Positions 9,646 through 21,611 of a stretch of DNA of 64,000 nt are shown here, piece after piece (the first letter of the stretch is position 1; every line of letters begins with the position of its first letter). Below the pieces are notes generated by a model. It was not told where the DNA came from. It ran no database searches and saw nothing but the letters and a program-made list of their open reading frames with translations. The DNA lies in the NCBI GenBank assembly GCA_037893245.1, contig JBAIAA010000117.1, forward strand, positions 1,364,001-1,428,000, read 5' to 3'. The translations under genes and the position numbers were made by a program. This DNA comes from Crossaster papposus (lineage: Eukaryota; Echinodermata; Asteroidea; Velatida; Solasteridae).

Positions 9646-10159
9646 CAGGTTGATGTTGGCTCCAGATGTGGCAATATTCCACCTTATTCTTCTGCTGCTG
9701 TTGCTTCAGTACAGGTTGATGTTGACTCAAGATGTGGCAATATTGCACCTTATTCTTCTCCTGCTGCTTCAGCGCAGGTTGATGTTGGCTCCAGATGCGG
9801 CAATATTCCACCTTGTTTTTGTGCTGCTGCTGCTTCCGCGCAGGTTGATGTTGGAGATGTTGCAATATTCCACCTTATTCTTCTGCTGCTGCTGTTTCAG
9901 CGCAGGTTGATGTTGGCTCCAGATGTGGCAATCATCCACCTTATTCTTCTTCTGCTGCTGCTTTAGCGCAGGCCGATGGTGGCTCCAGATGTGGCAATAA
10001 TCCACCTTATTCTTCTGCTGCTGCTACTTCAGCGCAGGTTGATGTTGGCTCCAGATGTGGCAATATTCCACCTTATTCTTCTCCTGCTGCTGCTTCAGCG
10101 CAGGTTGATGTTGGAGATGTTGCAATAATCCACTATATTCTTCTTCTGCTGCTTCAGCG
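9646..10159 (+). repeat. HOR unit U9, 8-mer (514 bp), the shortest unit
   Basis: A, B, then a C/L hybrid at 9775-9840 (C-like ATGCGGCAATATT joined to the L-type TTGTTTTTGTG tail), then M, N, O, P, Q. Nine monomers (584 bp) are missing and monomer phase is kept. Confidence 0.93.
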
Positions 10160-11322
10160 CAGGTTGATGTTGGCTCCAGATGTGGCAATATTCCACCTTA
10201 TTCTTCTGCTGCTGTTGCTTCAGTACAGGTTGATGTTGACTCAAGATGTGGCAATATTGCACCTTATTCTTCTCCTGCTGCTTCAGCGCAGGTTGATGTT
10301 GGCTCCAGATGCGACGACATTCCTCTTCATGCTTCTGCTGCTGCTGCTTCAGTGCAGGTTGATGTTTGTTCCAGATGTAGTAATATTTCACCTTATTTTT
10401 CTCCTGCTGCTTCGAGCAGGTTGATGTTGGCTGCAGATGTGGCAATATTCCACCTTATTCTTCTCCTGCTGCTTCAGCGCAGGTTGATGTTCGCTCCAGA
10501 TGTGGCAATATTCCACCTGATTCTTCTCCTGCTGCTGCTTCAGCGGAGGCCGATGGTGGTTCCAGATGTGGCAATAATCCACCTTATTCTTCTCCTGCTG
10601 CTGCTTCAGCGCAGTTTGGGGTTGGCCCGAGATGTGACAATATTCCACCTTGTTCTTCTCCTGCTGCTTCAGCGCAGGTTGATGTTCGCTCCCGATGTGG
10701 CAATATTCCACCTTATTCTTCTGCTGCTGCTGCTTCAGCGCAGGTTGATGTTGGCTCCAGATGTAGTAATATTTCACCTTATTTTTCTCCTGCTGCTTCG
10801 AGCAGGTTGATGTTGGCTGCAGATGTGGCAATATTCCACCTTATTCTTCTCCTGCTGCTTCAGGGCAGGTTGATGTTCGCTCCAGATGTGGCAATATTCC
10901 ACCTGATTCTTCTCCTGCTGCTGCTTCAGCGGAGGCCGATGGTGGTTCCAGATGTGGCAATAATCCACCTTATTCTTCTCCTGCTGCTGCTTCAGCGCAG
11001 GTTGATGTTGGCTCCAGATGTGGCAATATTCCACCTTGTTTTTGTGCTGCTGCTGCTTCCGCGCAGGTTGATGTTGGAGATGTTGCAATATTCCACCTTA
11101 TTCTTCTGCTGCTGCTGTTTCAGCGCAGGTTGATGTTGGCTCCAGATGTGGCAATCATCCACCTTATTCTTCTTCTGCTTCTGCTGCTGCTTCAGCGCAG
11201 GTCGGTGGTGGCTCCAGATGTGGCAATAATCCACCTTATTATTCTCCTGCTGCTGCTTCAGCGCAGGTTGATGTTGGAGATGTTGCAATAATCCACTATA
11301 TTCTTCTTCTGCTGCTTCAGCG
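10160..11322 (+). repeat. HOR unit U10, 18-mer (1,163 bp) with internal duplication
   Basis: A to I, then a J/D hybrid at 10741-10802, a second E, F and G, then L, M, a 72-bp N, an O/P fusion and Q. The lengths sum exactly to 1,163 bp. Confidence 0.92.
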
Positions 11323-12420
11323 CAGGTTGATGTTGGCTCCAGATGTGGCAATATTCCACCTTATTCTTCTGCTGCTGTTGCTTCAGTACAGGTTGATGTT
11401 GACTCAAGATGTGGCAATATTCCACCTTATTCTTCTCCTGCTGCTTCAGCGCAGGTTGATGTTGGCTCCAGATGCGACGACATTCCTCTTCATTCTTCTG
11501 CTGCTGCTGCTTTAGTGCAGGTTGATGTTTGTTCCAGATGTAGTAATATTTCACCTTATTTTTCTCCTGCTGCTTCGAGCAGGTTGATGTTGGCTGCAGA
11601 TGTGGCAATATTCCACCGTATTCTTCTCCTGCTGCTTCAGGGCAGGTTGATGTTCGCTCCGGTTGTGGCAATATTCCACCTGATTCTTCTCCTACTGCTG
11701 CTTCAGCGGAGGCCGATGGTGGTTCCAGATGTGGCAATAATCCACCTTATTCTTCTCCTGCTGCTGCTTCAGCGCAGTCTGGGGTTGGCCCGAGATGTGA
11801 CAATATTCCACCTTGTTCTTCTCCTGCTGCTTCAGCGCAGGTTGATGTTCGCTCCCGATGTGGCAATATTCCACCTTATTCTTCTGCTGCTGCTGCTTCA
11901 GCGCAGGTTGATGTTGGCTCCAGATGTGGCAATAATACACCGTATTGTTCTCGTGCTGCTGCTTCAGCGCAGGCCGATGGTGGCTCCAGATGTGGCAATA
12001 TTCCACCTTATTCTTCTGCTGCTGCTACTTTAGCGCAGGTTGATGTTGGCTCCAGATGTGGCAATATTCCACCTTGTTTTTGTGCTGCTGCTGCTTCCGC
12101 GCAGGTTGATGTTGGAGATGTTGCAATATTCCACCTTATTCTTCTGCTGCTGCTGTTTCAGCGCAGGTTGATGTTGGCTCCAGATGTGGCAATCATCCAC
12201 CTTATTCTTCTTCTGCTGCTGCTTCAGCGCAGGTCGATGGTGGCTCCAGATGTGGCAATAATCCACCCTATTCTTCGGCTGCTGCTACTTCAGCGCAGGT
12301 TGATGTTGGCTCCAGATGTGGCAATATTCCACCTTATTCTTCTCCTGCTGCTGCTTCAGCGCAGGTTGATGTTGGAGATGTTGCAATAATCCACTATATT
12401 CTTCTTCTGCTGCTTCAGCG
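11323..12420 (+). repeat. HOR unit U11, complete 17-mer (1,098 bp)
   Basis: Markers: CTTTAGTG at the end of C, CCACCGTATTC in E, GCTCCGGTTGTGG in F, CAGTCTGGGG in H, AATAATACACC in J, CTACTTTAGCG in K. Most recur in U26 and U36, which points to long-range copying. Confidence 0.93.
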
Positions 12421-13518
12421 CTGGTTGATGTTGGCTCCAGATGTGGCAATATTCCACCTTATTCTTCTGCTGTTGTTGCTTCAGTACAGGTTGATGTTGA
12501 CTCAAGATGTGGCAATATTCCACCTTATTCTTCTCCTGCTGCTTCAGCGCAGGTTGATGTTGGCTCCAGATGCGACGACATTCCTCTTCATTCTTCTGCT
12601 GCTGCTGCTTCAGTGCAGGTTGATGTTTGTTCCAGATGTAGTAATATTTCACCTTATTTTTCTCCTGCTGCTTCGAGCAGGTTGATGTTGGCTGCAGATG
12701 TGGCAATATTCCACCTTATTCTTCTCCTGCTGCTTCAGGGCAGGTTGATGTTCGCTCCAGATGTGGCAATATTCCACCTGATTCTTCTCCTGCTGCTGCT
12801 TCAGCGGAGGCCGATGGTGGTTCCAGATGTGGCAATAATCCACCTTATTCTTCTCCTGCTGCTGCTTCAGCGCAGTTTGGGGTTGGCCCGAGATGTGACA
12901 ATATTCCACCTTGTTCTTCTCCTGCTGCTTCAGCGCAGGTTGATGTTCGCTCCCGATGTGGCAATATTCCACCTTATTCTTCTGCTTCTGCTGCTTCAGC
13001 GCAGGTTGATGTTGGCTCCAGATGTGGCAATAATCCACCGTATTGTTCTCGTGCTGCTGCTTCAGCGCAGGCCGATGGTGGCTCCAGATGTGGCAATATT
13101 CCACCTTATTCTTTTGCTGCTGCTACTTCAGCGCAGGTTGATGTTGGCTCCAGATGTGGCAATATTCCACCTTGTTTTTGTGCTGCTGCTGCTTCCGCGC
13201 AGGTTGATGTTGGAGATGTTGCAATATTCCACCTTATTCTTCTGCTGCTGCTGTTTCAGCGCAGGTTGATGTTGGCTCCAGATGTGGCAATCATCCACCT
13301 TATTCTTCTTCTGCTGCTGCTTCAGCGCAGGTCGATGGTGGCTCCAGATGTGGCAATAATCCACCTTATTCTTCTGCTGCTGCTACTTCAGCGCAGGTTG
13401 ATGTTGGCTCCAGATGTGGCAATATTCCACCTTATTCTTCTCCTGCTGCTGCTTCAGCGCAGGTTGATGTTGGAGATGTTGCAATAATCCACTATATTCT
13501 TCCTCTGCTGCTTTAGCG
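12421..13518 (+). repeat. HOR unit U12, complete 17-mer (1,098 bp)
   Basis: Starts CTGGTTGATG (private A to T). A has GCTGTTGTTGC and I has CTGCTTCTGCTGC; both recur in U37. Confidence 0.93.
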
Positions 13519-14616
13519 CAGGTTGCTGTTGGCTCCAGATGTGGCAATATTCCACCTTATTCTTCTGCTGCTGTTGCTTCAGTACAGGTTGATGTTGACT
13601 CAAGATGTGGCAATATTCCACCTTATTCTTCTCCTGCTGCTTCAGCGCAGGTTGATGTTGGCTCCAGATGCGACGACATTCCTCTTCATTCTTCTGCTGC
13701 TGCTGCTTCAGTGCAGGTTGATGTTTGTTCCAGATGTAGTAATATTTCACCTTATTTTTCTCCTGCTGCTTCGAGCAGGTTGATGTTGGCTGCAGATGTG
13801 GCAATATTCCACCTTATTCTTCTCCTGCTGCTTCAGGGCAGGTTGATGTTCGCTCCAGATGTGGCAATATTCCACCTGATTCTTCTCCTGCTGCTGCTTC
13901 AGCGGAGGCCGATGGTGGTTCCAGATGTGGCAATAATCCACCTTATTCTTCTCCTGCTGCTGCTTCAGCGCAGTTTGGGGTTGGCCCGAGATGTGACAAT
14001 ATTCCACCTTGTTCTTCTCCTGCTGCTTCAGCGCAGGTTGATGTTCGCTCCCGATGTGGCAATATTCCACCTTATTCTTCTGCTGCTGCTGCTTCAGCGC
14101 AGGTTGATGTTGGCTCCAGATGTGGCAATAATCCACCATATTGTTCTCGTGCTGCTGCTTCAGCGCAGGCCGATGGTGGCTCCAGATGTGGCAATATTCC
14201 ACCCTATTCTTCTGCTGCTGCTACTTCAGCGCAGGTTGATGTTAGCTCCAGATGTGGCAATATTCCACCTTGTTTTTGTGCTGCTGCTGCTTCCGCGCAG
14301 GTTGATGTTGGAGATGTTGCAATATTCCACCTTATTCTTCTGCTGCTGCTGTTTCAGCGCAGGTTGATGTTGGCTCCAGATGTGGCAATCATCCACCTTA
14401 TTCTTCTTCTGCTGCTGCTTCAGCGCAGGCCGATGGTGGCTCCAGATGTGGCAATAATCCACCTTATTCTTCTGCTGCTGCTACTTCAGCGCAGGTTGAT
14501 GTTGGCTCCAGATGTGGCAATATTCCACCTTATTCTTCTCCTGCTGCTGCTTCAGCGCAGGTTGATGTTGGAGATGTTGCAATAATCCACTATATTCTTC
14601 TTCTGCTGCTTCAGCG
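13519..14616 (+). repeat. HOR unit U13, complete 17-mer (1,098 bp)
   Basis: A starts CAGGTTGCTGTTGG, also found in U28, U30, U38 and U42. K has CCACCCTATTC and L has GATGTTAGCTCC; both recur in U20. Confidence 0.93.
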
Positions 14617-16555
14617 CAGGTTGATGTTGGCTCCAGATGTGGCAATATTCCACCTTATTCTTCTGCTGCTGTTGCTTCAGTACAGGTTGATGTTGACTCA
14701 AGATGTGGCAATATTGCACTTTATTCTTCTCCTGCTGCTTCAGCGCAGGTTGATGTTGGCTCCAGATGCGACGACATTCCTCTTCATTCTTCTGCTGCTG
14801 CTGCTTCAGTGCAGGTTGATGTTTGTTCCAGATGTAGTAATATTTCACCTTATTTTTCTCCTGCTGCTTCGAGCAGGTTGATGTTGGCTGCAGATGTGGC
14901 AATATTCCACCTTATTCTTCTCCTGCTGCTTCAGCGCAGGTTGATGTTCGCTCCCGATGTGGCAATATTCCACCTTATTTTTCTGCTGCTGCTGCTTCAG
15001 CGCAGGTTGATGTTGGCTCCAGATGTAGTAATATTTCACCTTATTTTTCTCCTGCTGCTTCGAGCAGGTTGATGTTGGCTGCAGATGTGGCAATATTCCA
15101 CCTTATTCTTCTCCTGCTGCTTCAGGGCAGGTTGATGTTCGCTCCAGATGTGGCAATATTCCACCTGATTCTTCTCCTGCTGCTGCTTCAGCGGAGGCCG
15201 ATGGTGGTTCCAGATGTGGCAATAATCCACCTTATTCTTCTCCTGCTGCTGCTTCAGCGCAGTTTGGGGTTGGCCCGAGATGTGACAATATTCCACCTTG
15301 TTCTTCTCCTGCTGCTTCAGCGCAGGTTGATGTTCGCTCCCGATGTGGCAATATTCCACCTTATTCTTCTGCTGCTGCTACTTCAGCGCAGGTTGATGTT
15401 GGCTCCAGATGTGGCAATATTCCACCTTGTTTTTGTGCTGCTGCTGCTTCAGCGCAGGTTGATGTTGGAGATGTTGCAATATTCCACCTTATTCTTCTGC
15501 TGCTGCTGTTTCAGCGCAGGTTGATGTTGGCTGCAGATGTGGCAATATTCCACCTTATTCTTCTCCTGCTGCTTCAGGGCAGGTTGATGTTCGCTCCAGA
15601 TGTGGCAATATTCCACCTGATTCTTCTCCTGCTGCTGCTTCAGCGGAGGCCGATGGTGGTTCCAGATGTGGCAATAATCCACCTTATTCTTCTCCTGCTG
15701 CTGCTTCAGCGCAGTTTGGGGTTGGCCCGAGATGTGACAATATTCCACCTTGTTCTTCTCCTGCTGCTTCAGCGCAGGTTGATGTTCGCTCCCGATGTGG
15801 CAATATTCCACCTTATTCTTCTGCTGCTGCTGCTTCAGCGCAGGTTGATGTTGGCTCCAGATGTGGCAATAATCCACCGTATTGTTCTCGTGCTGCTGCT
15901 TCAGCGCAGGCCGATCGTGGCTCGAGATGTGGCAATATTCCACCTTATTCTTCTGCTGCTGCTACTTCAGCGCAGGTTATTGTTGGCTCCAGATGTGGCA
16001 ATATTCCACCTTGTTTTTGTGCTGCTGCTGCTTCAGCGCAGGTTGATGTTGGAGATGTTGCAATATTCCACCTTATTCTTCTGCTGCTGCTGTTTCAGCG
16101 CAGGTTGATGTTGGCTCCAGATGTGGCAATCATCCACCTTATTCTTCTTCTGCTGCTGCTTCAGCGCAGGCCGATGGTGGCTCCAGATGTGGCAATAATC
16201 CACTTTATTCTTCTGCTGCTGCTACTTCAGCGCAGGTTGATGTTGGCTCCAGATGTGGCAATATTCCACCTTGTTTTTCTGCTGCTGCTGTTTCAGCGGA
16301 GGATGATGTTGGCTCCAGATGTGGCAATCATCCACCTTATTCTTCTGCTGCTGCTGCTTCAGCGCAGGCCGATGGTGGCTCCAGATATGGCAATAATCCA
16401 CCTTATTCTTCTGCTGCTGCTACTTCAGCGCAGGTTGATGTTGGCTCCAGATGTGGCAATATTCCAACTTATTCTTCTCTTGCTGCTGCTTCAGCGCAGG
16501 TTGATGTTGGAGATGTTGCAATAATCCACTATATTTTTCTTCTGCTGCTTCAACG
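14617..16555 (+). repeat. HOR unit U14, expanded 30-mer (1,939 bp)
   Basis: Order: A-E, I, a J/D hybrid (15003-15064), E-H, an I/K hybrid (15323-15388), L, M, E-O, an L/M hybrid (16233-16298), N, O, P, Q. K carries CTCGAG. The lengths sum exactly. Confidence 0.92.
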
Positions 16556-17593
16556 CAGGTTGATGTTGGCTCCAGATGTGGAAATATTCCACCTTATTCT
16601 TCTGCTGCTGTTGCTTCAGTACAGGTTGATGTTGACTCAAGATGTGGCAATATTCCACATTATTCTTCTCCTGCTGCTTCAGCGCACGTTGATGTTGGCT
16701 CCAGATGCGACGACATTCCTCTTCATTCTTCTGCTGCTGCTGCTTCAGTGCAGGTTGATGTTTGTTCCAGATGTAGTAATATTTCACCTTATTTTTCTCC
16801 TGCTGCTTCGAGCAGGTTGATGTTGGCTGCAGATGTGGCAATATTCCACCTTATTCTTCTCCTGCTGCTTCAGGGCAGGTTGATGTTCGCTCTAGATGTG
16901 GCAATATTCCACCTGATTCTTCTCCTGCTGCTGCTTCAGCGGAGGCCGATGGTGGTTCCAGATGTGGCAATAATCCACCTTATTCTTCTCCTGCTGCTGC
17001 TTCAGCGCAGTTTGGGGTTGGCCCGAGATGTGACAATATTCCACCTTGTTCTTCTCCTGCTGCTTCAGCGCAGGTTGATGTTCGGTCCCGATGTGGCAAT
17101 ATTCCACCTTATTCTTCTGCTGCTGCTGCTTCAGCGCAGGTTGATGTTGGCTCCAGATGTGGCAATAATCCACCGTATTGTTCTCGTGCTGCTGCTTCAG
17201 CGCAGGCTGATGGTGGCTCCAGATGTGGCAATATTCCACCTTATTCTTCTGCTGCTGCTACTTCAGCGCAGGTTGATGTTGGCTCCAGATGTGGCAATAT
17301 TCCACCTTGTTTTTGTGCTGCTGCTGCTTCCGCGCAGGTTGATGTTGGAGATGTTGCAATATTCCACCTTATTCTTCTGCTGCTGCTGTTTCAGCGCAGG
17401 TTGATGTTGGCTCCAGATGTGGCAATCATCCACCTTATTCTTCTTCTGCTTCTGCTGCTGCTTCAGCGCAGGTCGGTGGTGGCTCCAGATGTGGCAATAA
17501 TCCACCTTATTATTCTCCTGCTGCTGCTTCAGCGCAGGTTGATGTTGGAGATGTTGCAATAATCCACTATATTCTTCTTCTGCTGCTTCAGCG
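16556..17593 (+). repeat. HOR unit U15, 16-mer (1,038 bp)
   Basis: A (GTGGAAATATT) to M in order, then a 72-bp N, an O/P fusion and Q: 1,098 minus 66 plus 6. Markers are CTCTAGATG in F, TTCGGTCCCG in I and CAGGCTGATGG in K. Confidence 0.93.
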
Positions 17594-19083
17594 CAGGTTG
17601 ATGTTGGCTCCAGATGTGGCAATATTCCACCTTATTCTTCTGCTGCTGTTGCTTCAGTACAGGTTGATGTTGACTCAAGATGTGGCAATATTCCACCTTA
17701 TTCTTCTCCTGCTGCTTCAGCGCAGGTTGATGTTGGCTCCAGATGCGACGACATTCCTCTTCATTCTTCTGCTGCTGCTGCTTTAGTGCAGGTTGATGTT
17801 TGTTCCAGATGTAGTAATATTTCACCTTATTTTTCTCCTGCTGCTTCGAGCAGGTTGATGTTGGCTGCAGATGTGGCAATATTCCACCTTATTCTTCTGC
17901 TGCTGCTACTTCAGCGCAGGTTGATGTTGGCTCCAGATGTGGCAATATTCCACCTTGTTTTTGTGCTGCTGCTGCTTCAGCGCAGGTTGATGTTGGAGAT
18001 GTTGCAATATTCCACCTTATTCTTCTGCTGCTGCTGTTTCAGCGCAGGTTGATGTTGGCTGCAGATGTGGCAATATTCCACCTTATTCTTCTCCTGCTGC
18101 TTCAGGGCAGGTTGATGTTCGCTCCAGATGTGGCAATATTCCACCTGATTCTTCTCCTGCTGCTGCTTCAGCGGAGGCCGATGGTGGTTCCAGATGTGGC
18201 AATAATCCACCTTATTCTTCTCCTGCTGCTGCTTCAGCGCAGTTTGGGGTTGGCCCGAGATGTGACAATATTCCACCTTGTTCTTCTCCTGCTGCTTCAG
18301 CGCAGGTTGATGTTCGCTCCCGATGTGGCAATATTCCACCTTATTCTTCTGCTGCTGCTGCTTCAGCGCAGGTTGATGTTGGCTCCAGATGTGGCAATAA
18401 TCCACCGTATTGTTCTCGTGCTGCTGCTTCAGCGCAGGCCGATGGTGGCTCGAGATGTGGCAATATTCCACCTTATTCTTCTGCTGCTGCTACTTCAGCG
18501 CAGGTTATTTTTGGCTCCAGATGTGGCAATATTCCACCTTGTTTTTGTGCTGCTGCTGCTTCAGCGCAGGTTGATGTTGGAGATGTTGCAATATTCCACC
18601 TTATTCTTCTGCTGCTGCTGTTTCAGCGCAGGTTGATGTTGGCTCCAGATGTGGCAATCATCCACCTTATTCTTCTTCTGCTGCTGCTTCAGCGCAGGCC
18701 GATGGTGGCTCCAGATGTGGCAATAATCCACTTTATTCTTCTGCTGCTGCTACTTCAGCGCAGGTTGATGTTGGCTCCAGATGTGGCAATATTCCACCTT
18801 GTTTTTCTGCTGCTGCTGTTTCAGCGGAGGTTGATGTTGGCTCCAGATGTGGCAATCATCCACCTTATTCTTCTGCTGCTGCTGCTTCAGCGCAGGCCGA
18901 TGGTGGCTCCAGATGTGGCAATAATCCACCTTATTCTTCTGCTGCTGCTACTTCAGCGCAGGTTGATGTTGGCTCCAGATGTGGCAATATTCCAACTTAT
19001 TCTTCTCTTGCTGCTGCTTCAGCGCAGGTTGATGTTGGAGATGTTGCAATAATCCACTATATTTTTCTTCTGCTGCTTCAACG
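17594..19083 (+). repeat. HOR unit U16, 23-mer (1,490 bp)
   Basis: A-D, an E/K hybrid (17851-17916), L, M, E-O, an L/M hybrid, N, O, P, Q. The second L starts CAGGTTATTTTTGGC. P has CCAACTTATTC. Confidence 0.92.
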
Positions 19084-20121
19084 CAGGTTGATGTTGGCTC
19101 CAGATGTGGAAATATTCCACCTTATTCTTCTGCTGCTGTTGCTTCAGTACAGGTTGATGTTGACTCAAGATGTGGCAATATTCCACATTATTCTTCTCCT
19201 GCTGCTTCAGCGCACGTTGATGTTGGCTCCAGATGCGACGACATTCCTCTTCATTCTTCTGCTGCTGCTGCTTCAGTGCAGGTTGATGTTTGTTCCAGAT
19301 GTAGTAATATTTCACCTTATTTTTCTCCTGCTGCTTCGAGCAGGTTGATGTTGGCTGCAGATGTGGCAATATTCCACCTTATTCTTCTCCTGCTGCTTCA
19401 GGGCAGGTTGATGTTCGCTCTAGATGTGGCAATATTCCACCTGATTCTTCTCCTGCTGCTGCTTCAGCGGAGGCCGATGGTGGTTCCAGATGTGGCAATA
19501 ATCCACCTTATTCTTCTCCTGCTGCTGCTTCAGCGCAGTTTGGGGTTGGCCCGAGATGTGACAATATTCCACCTTGTTCTTCTCCTGCTGCTTCAGCGCA
19601 GGTTGATGTTCGGTCCCGATGTGGCAATATTCCACCTTATTCTTCTGCTGCTGCTGCTTCAGCGCAGGTTGATGTTGGCTCCAGATGTGGCAATAATCCA
19701 CCGTATTGTTCTCGTGCTGCTGCTTCAGCGCAGGCTGATGGTGGCTCCAGATGTGGCAATATTCCACCTTATTCTTCTGCTGCTGCTACTTCAGCGCAGG
19801 TTGATGTTGGCTCCAGATGTGGCAATATTCCACCTTGTTTTTGTGCTGCTGCTGCTTCCGCGCAGGTTGATGTTGGAGATGTTGCAATATTCCACCTTAT
19901 TCTTCTGCTGCTGCTGTTTCAGCGCAGGTTGATGTTGGCTCCAGATGTGGCAATCATCCACCTTATTCTTCTTCTGCTTCTGCTGCTGCTTCAGCGCAGG
20001 TCGGTGGTGGCTCCAGATGTGGCAATAATCCACCTTATTATTCTCCTGCTGCTGCTTCAGCGCAGGTTGATGTTGGAGATGTTGCAATAATCCACTATAT
20101 TCTTCTTCTGCTGCTTCAGCG
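19084..20121 (+). repeat. HOR unit U17, 16-mer (1,038 bp)
   Basis: Same composition and markers as U15 (CTCTAGATG in F, TTCGGTCCCG in I), 2,528 bp downstream of it. Confidence 0.93.
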
Positions 20122-21611
20122 CAGGTTGATGTTGGCTCCAGATGTGGCAATATTCCACCTTATTCTTCTGCTGCTGTTGCTTCAGTACAGGTTGATGTTG
20201 ACTCAAGATGTGGCAATATTCCACCTTATTCTTCTCCTGCTGCTTCAGCGCAGGTTGATGTTGGCTCCAGATGCGACGACATTCCTCTTCATTCTTCTGC
20301 TGCTGCTGCTTTAGTGCAGGTTGATGTTTGTTCCAGATGTAGTAATATTTCACCTTATTTTTCTCCTGCTGCTTCGAGCAGGTTGATGTTGGCTGCAGAT
20401 GTGGCAATATTCCACCTTATTCTTCTGCTGCTGCTACTTCAGCGCAGGTTGATGTTGGCTCCAGATGTGGCAATATTCCACCTTGTTTTTGTGCTGCTGC
20501 TGCTTCAGCGCAGGTTGATGTTGGAGATGTTGCAATATTCCACCTTATTCTTCTGCTGCTGCTGTTTCAGCGCAGGTTGATGTTGGCTGCAGATGTGGCA
20601 ATATTCCACCTTATTCTTCTCCTGCTGCTTCAGGGCAGGTTGATGTTCGCTCCAGATGTGGCAATATTCCACCTGATTCTTCTCCTGCTGCTGCTTCAGC
20701 GGAGGCCGATGGTGGTTCCAGATGTGGCAATAATCCACCTTATTCTTCTCCTGCTGCTGCTTCAGCGCAGTTTGGGGTTGGCCCGAGATGTGACAATATT
20801 CCACCTTGTTCTTCTCCTGCTGCTTCAGCGCAGGTTGATGTTCGCTCCCGATGTGGCAATATTCCACCTTATTCTTCTGCTGCTGCTGCTTCAGCGCAGG
20901 TTGATGTTGGCTCCAGATGTGGCAATAATCCACCGTATTGTTCTCGTGCTGCTGCTTCAGCGCAGGCCGATGGTGGCTCGAGATGTGGCAATATTCCACC
21001 TTATTCTTCTGCTGCTGCTACTTCAGCGCAGGTTATTTTTGGCTCCAGATGTGGCAATATTCCACCTTGTTTTTGTGCTGCTGCTGCTTCAGCGCAGGTT
21101 GATGTTGGAGATGTTGCAATATTCCACCTTATTCTTCTGCTGCTGCTGTTTCAGCGCAGGTTGATGTTGGCTCCAGATGTGGCAATCATCCACCTTATTC
21201 TTCTTCTGCTGCTGCTTCAGCGCAGGCCGATGGTGGCTCCAGATGTGGCAATAATCCACTTTATTCTTCTGCTGCTGCTACTTCAGCGCAGGTTGATGTT
21301 GGCTCCAGATGTGGCAATATTCCACCTTGTTTTTCTGCTGCTGCTGTTTCAGCGGAGGTTGATGTTGGCTCCAGATGTGGCAATCATCCACCTTATTCTT
21401 CTGCTGCTGCTGCTTCAGCGCAGGCCGATGGTGGCTCCAGATGTGGCAATAATCCACCTTATTCTTCTGCTGCTGCTACTTCAGCGCAGGTTGATGTTGG
21501 CTCCAGATGTGGCAATATTCCACCTTATTCTTCTCCTGCTGCTGCTTCAGCGCAGGTTGATGTTGGAGATGTTGCAATAATCCACTATATTTTTCTTCTG
21601 CTGCTTCAACG
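20122..21611 (+). repeat. HOR unit U18, 23-mer (1,490 bp)
   Basis: Same composition as U16, 2,528 bp downstream. P has the normal CCACCTTATTC, as in U24, U39 and U43. Confidence 0.93.

Larger units (their letters stand above)
16556..21611 (+). repeat. Tandem super-repeat, two copies of 2,528 bp (U15-U16 and U17-U18)
   Basis: Each copy is a 1,038-bp unit plus a 1,490-bp unit. The two copies share CTCTAGATG, TTCGGTCCCG, CAGGCTGATGG and the CAGGTTATTTTTGGC form of L. The same pair recurs at 27695-30222 (U23-U24), and in 1,490 + 1,038 order at 45926-48453 (U39-U40). This is a third level of organisation above monomer and HOR. Confidence 0.9.

Noticed and set aside
9646-11322. Irregular units as assembly errors
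   Set aside because: Unit lengths are exact sums of monomer lengths and hybrids are in register. Several irregular units recur kilobases away with the same markers, which random misassembly would not produce. Collapse or false duplication of large blocks cannot be excluded without reads.
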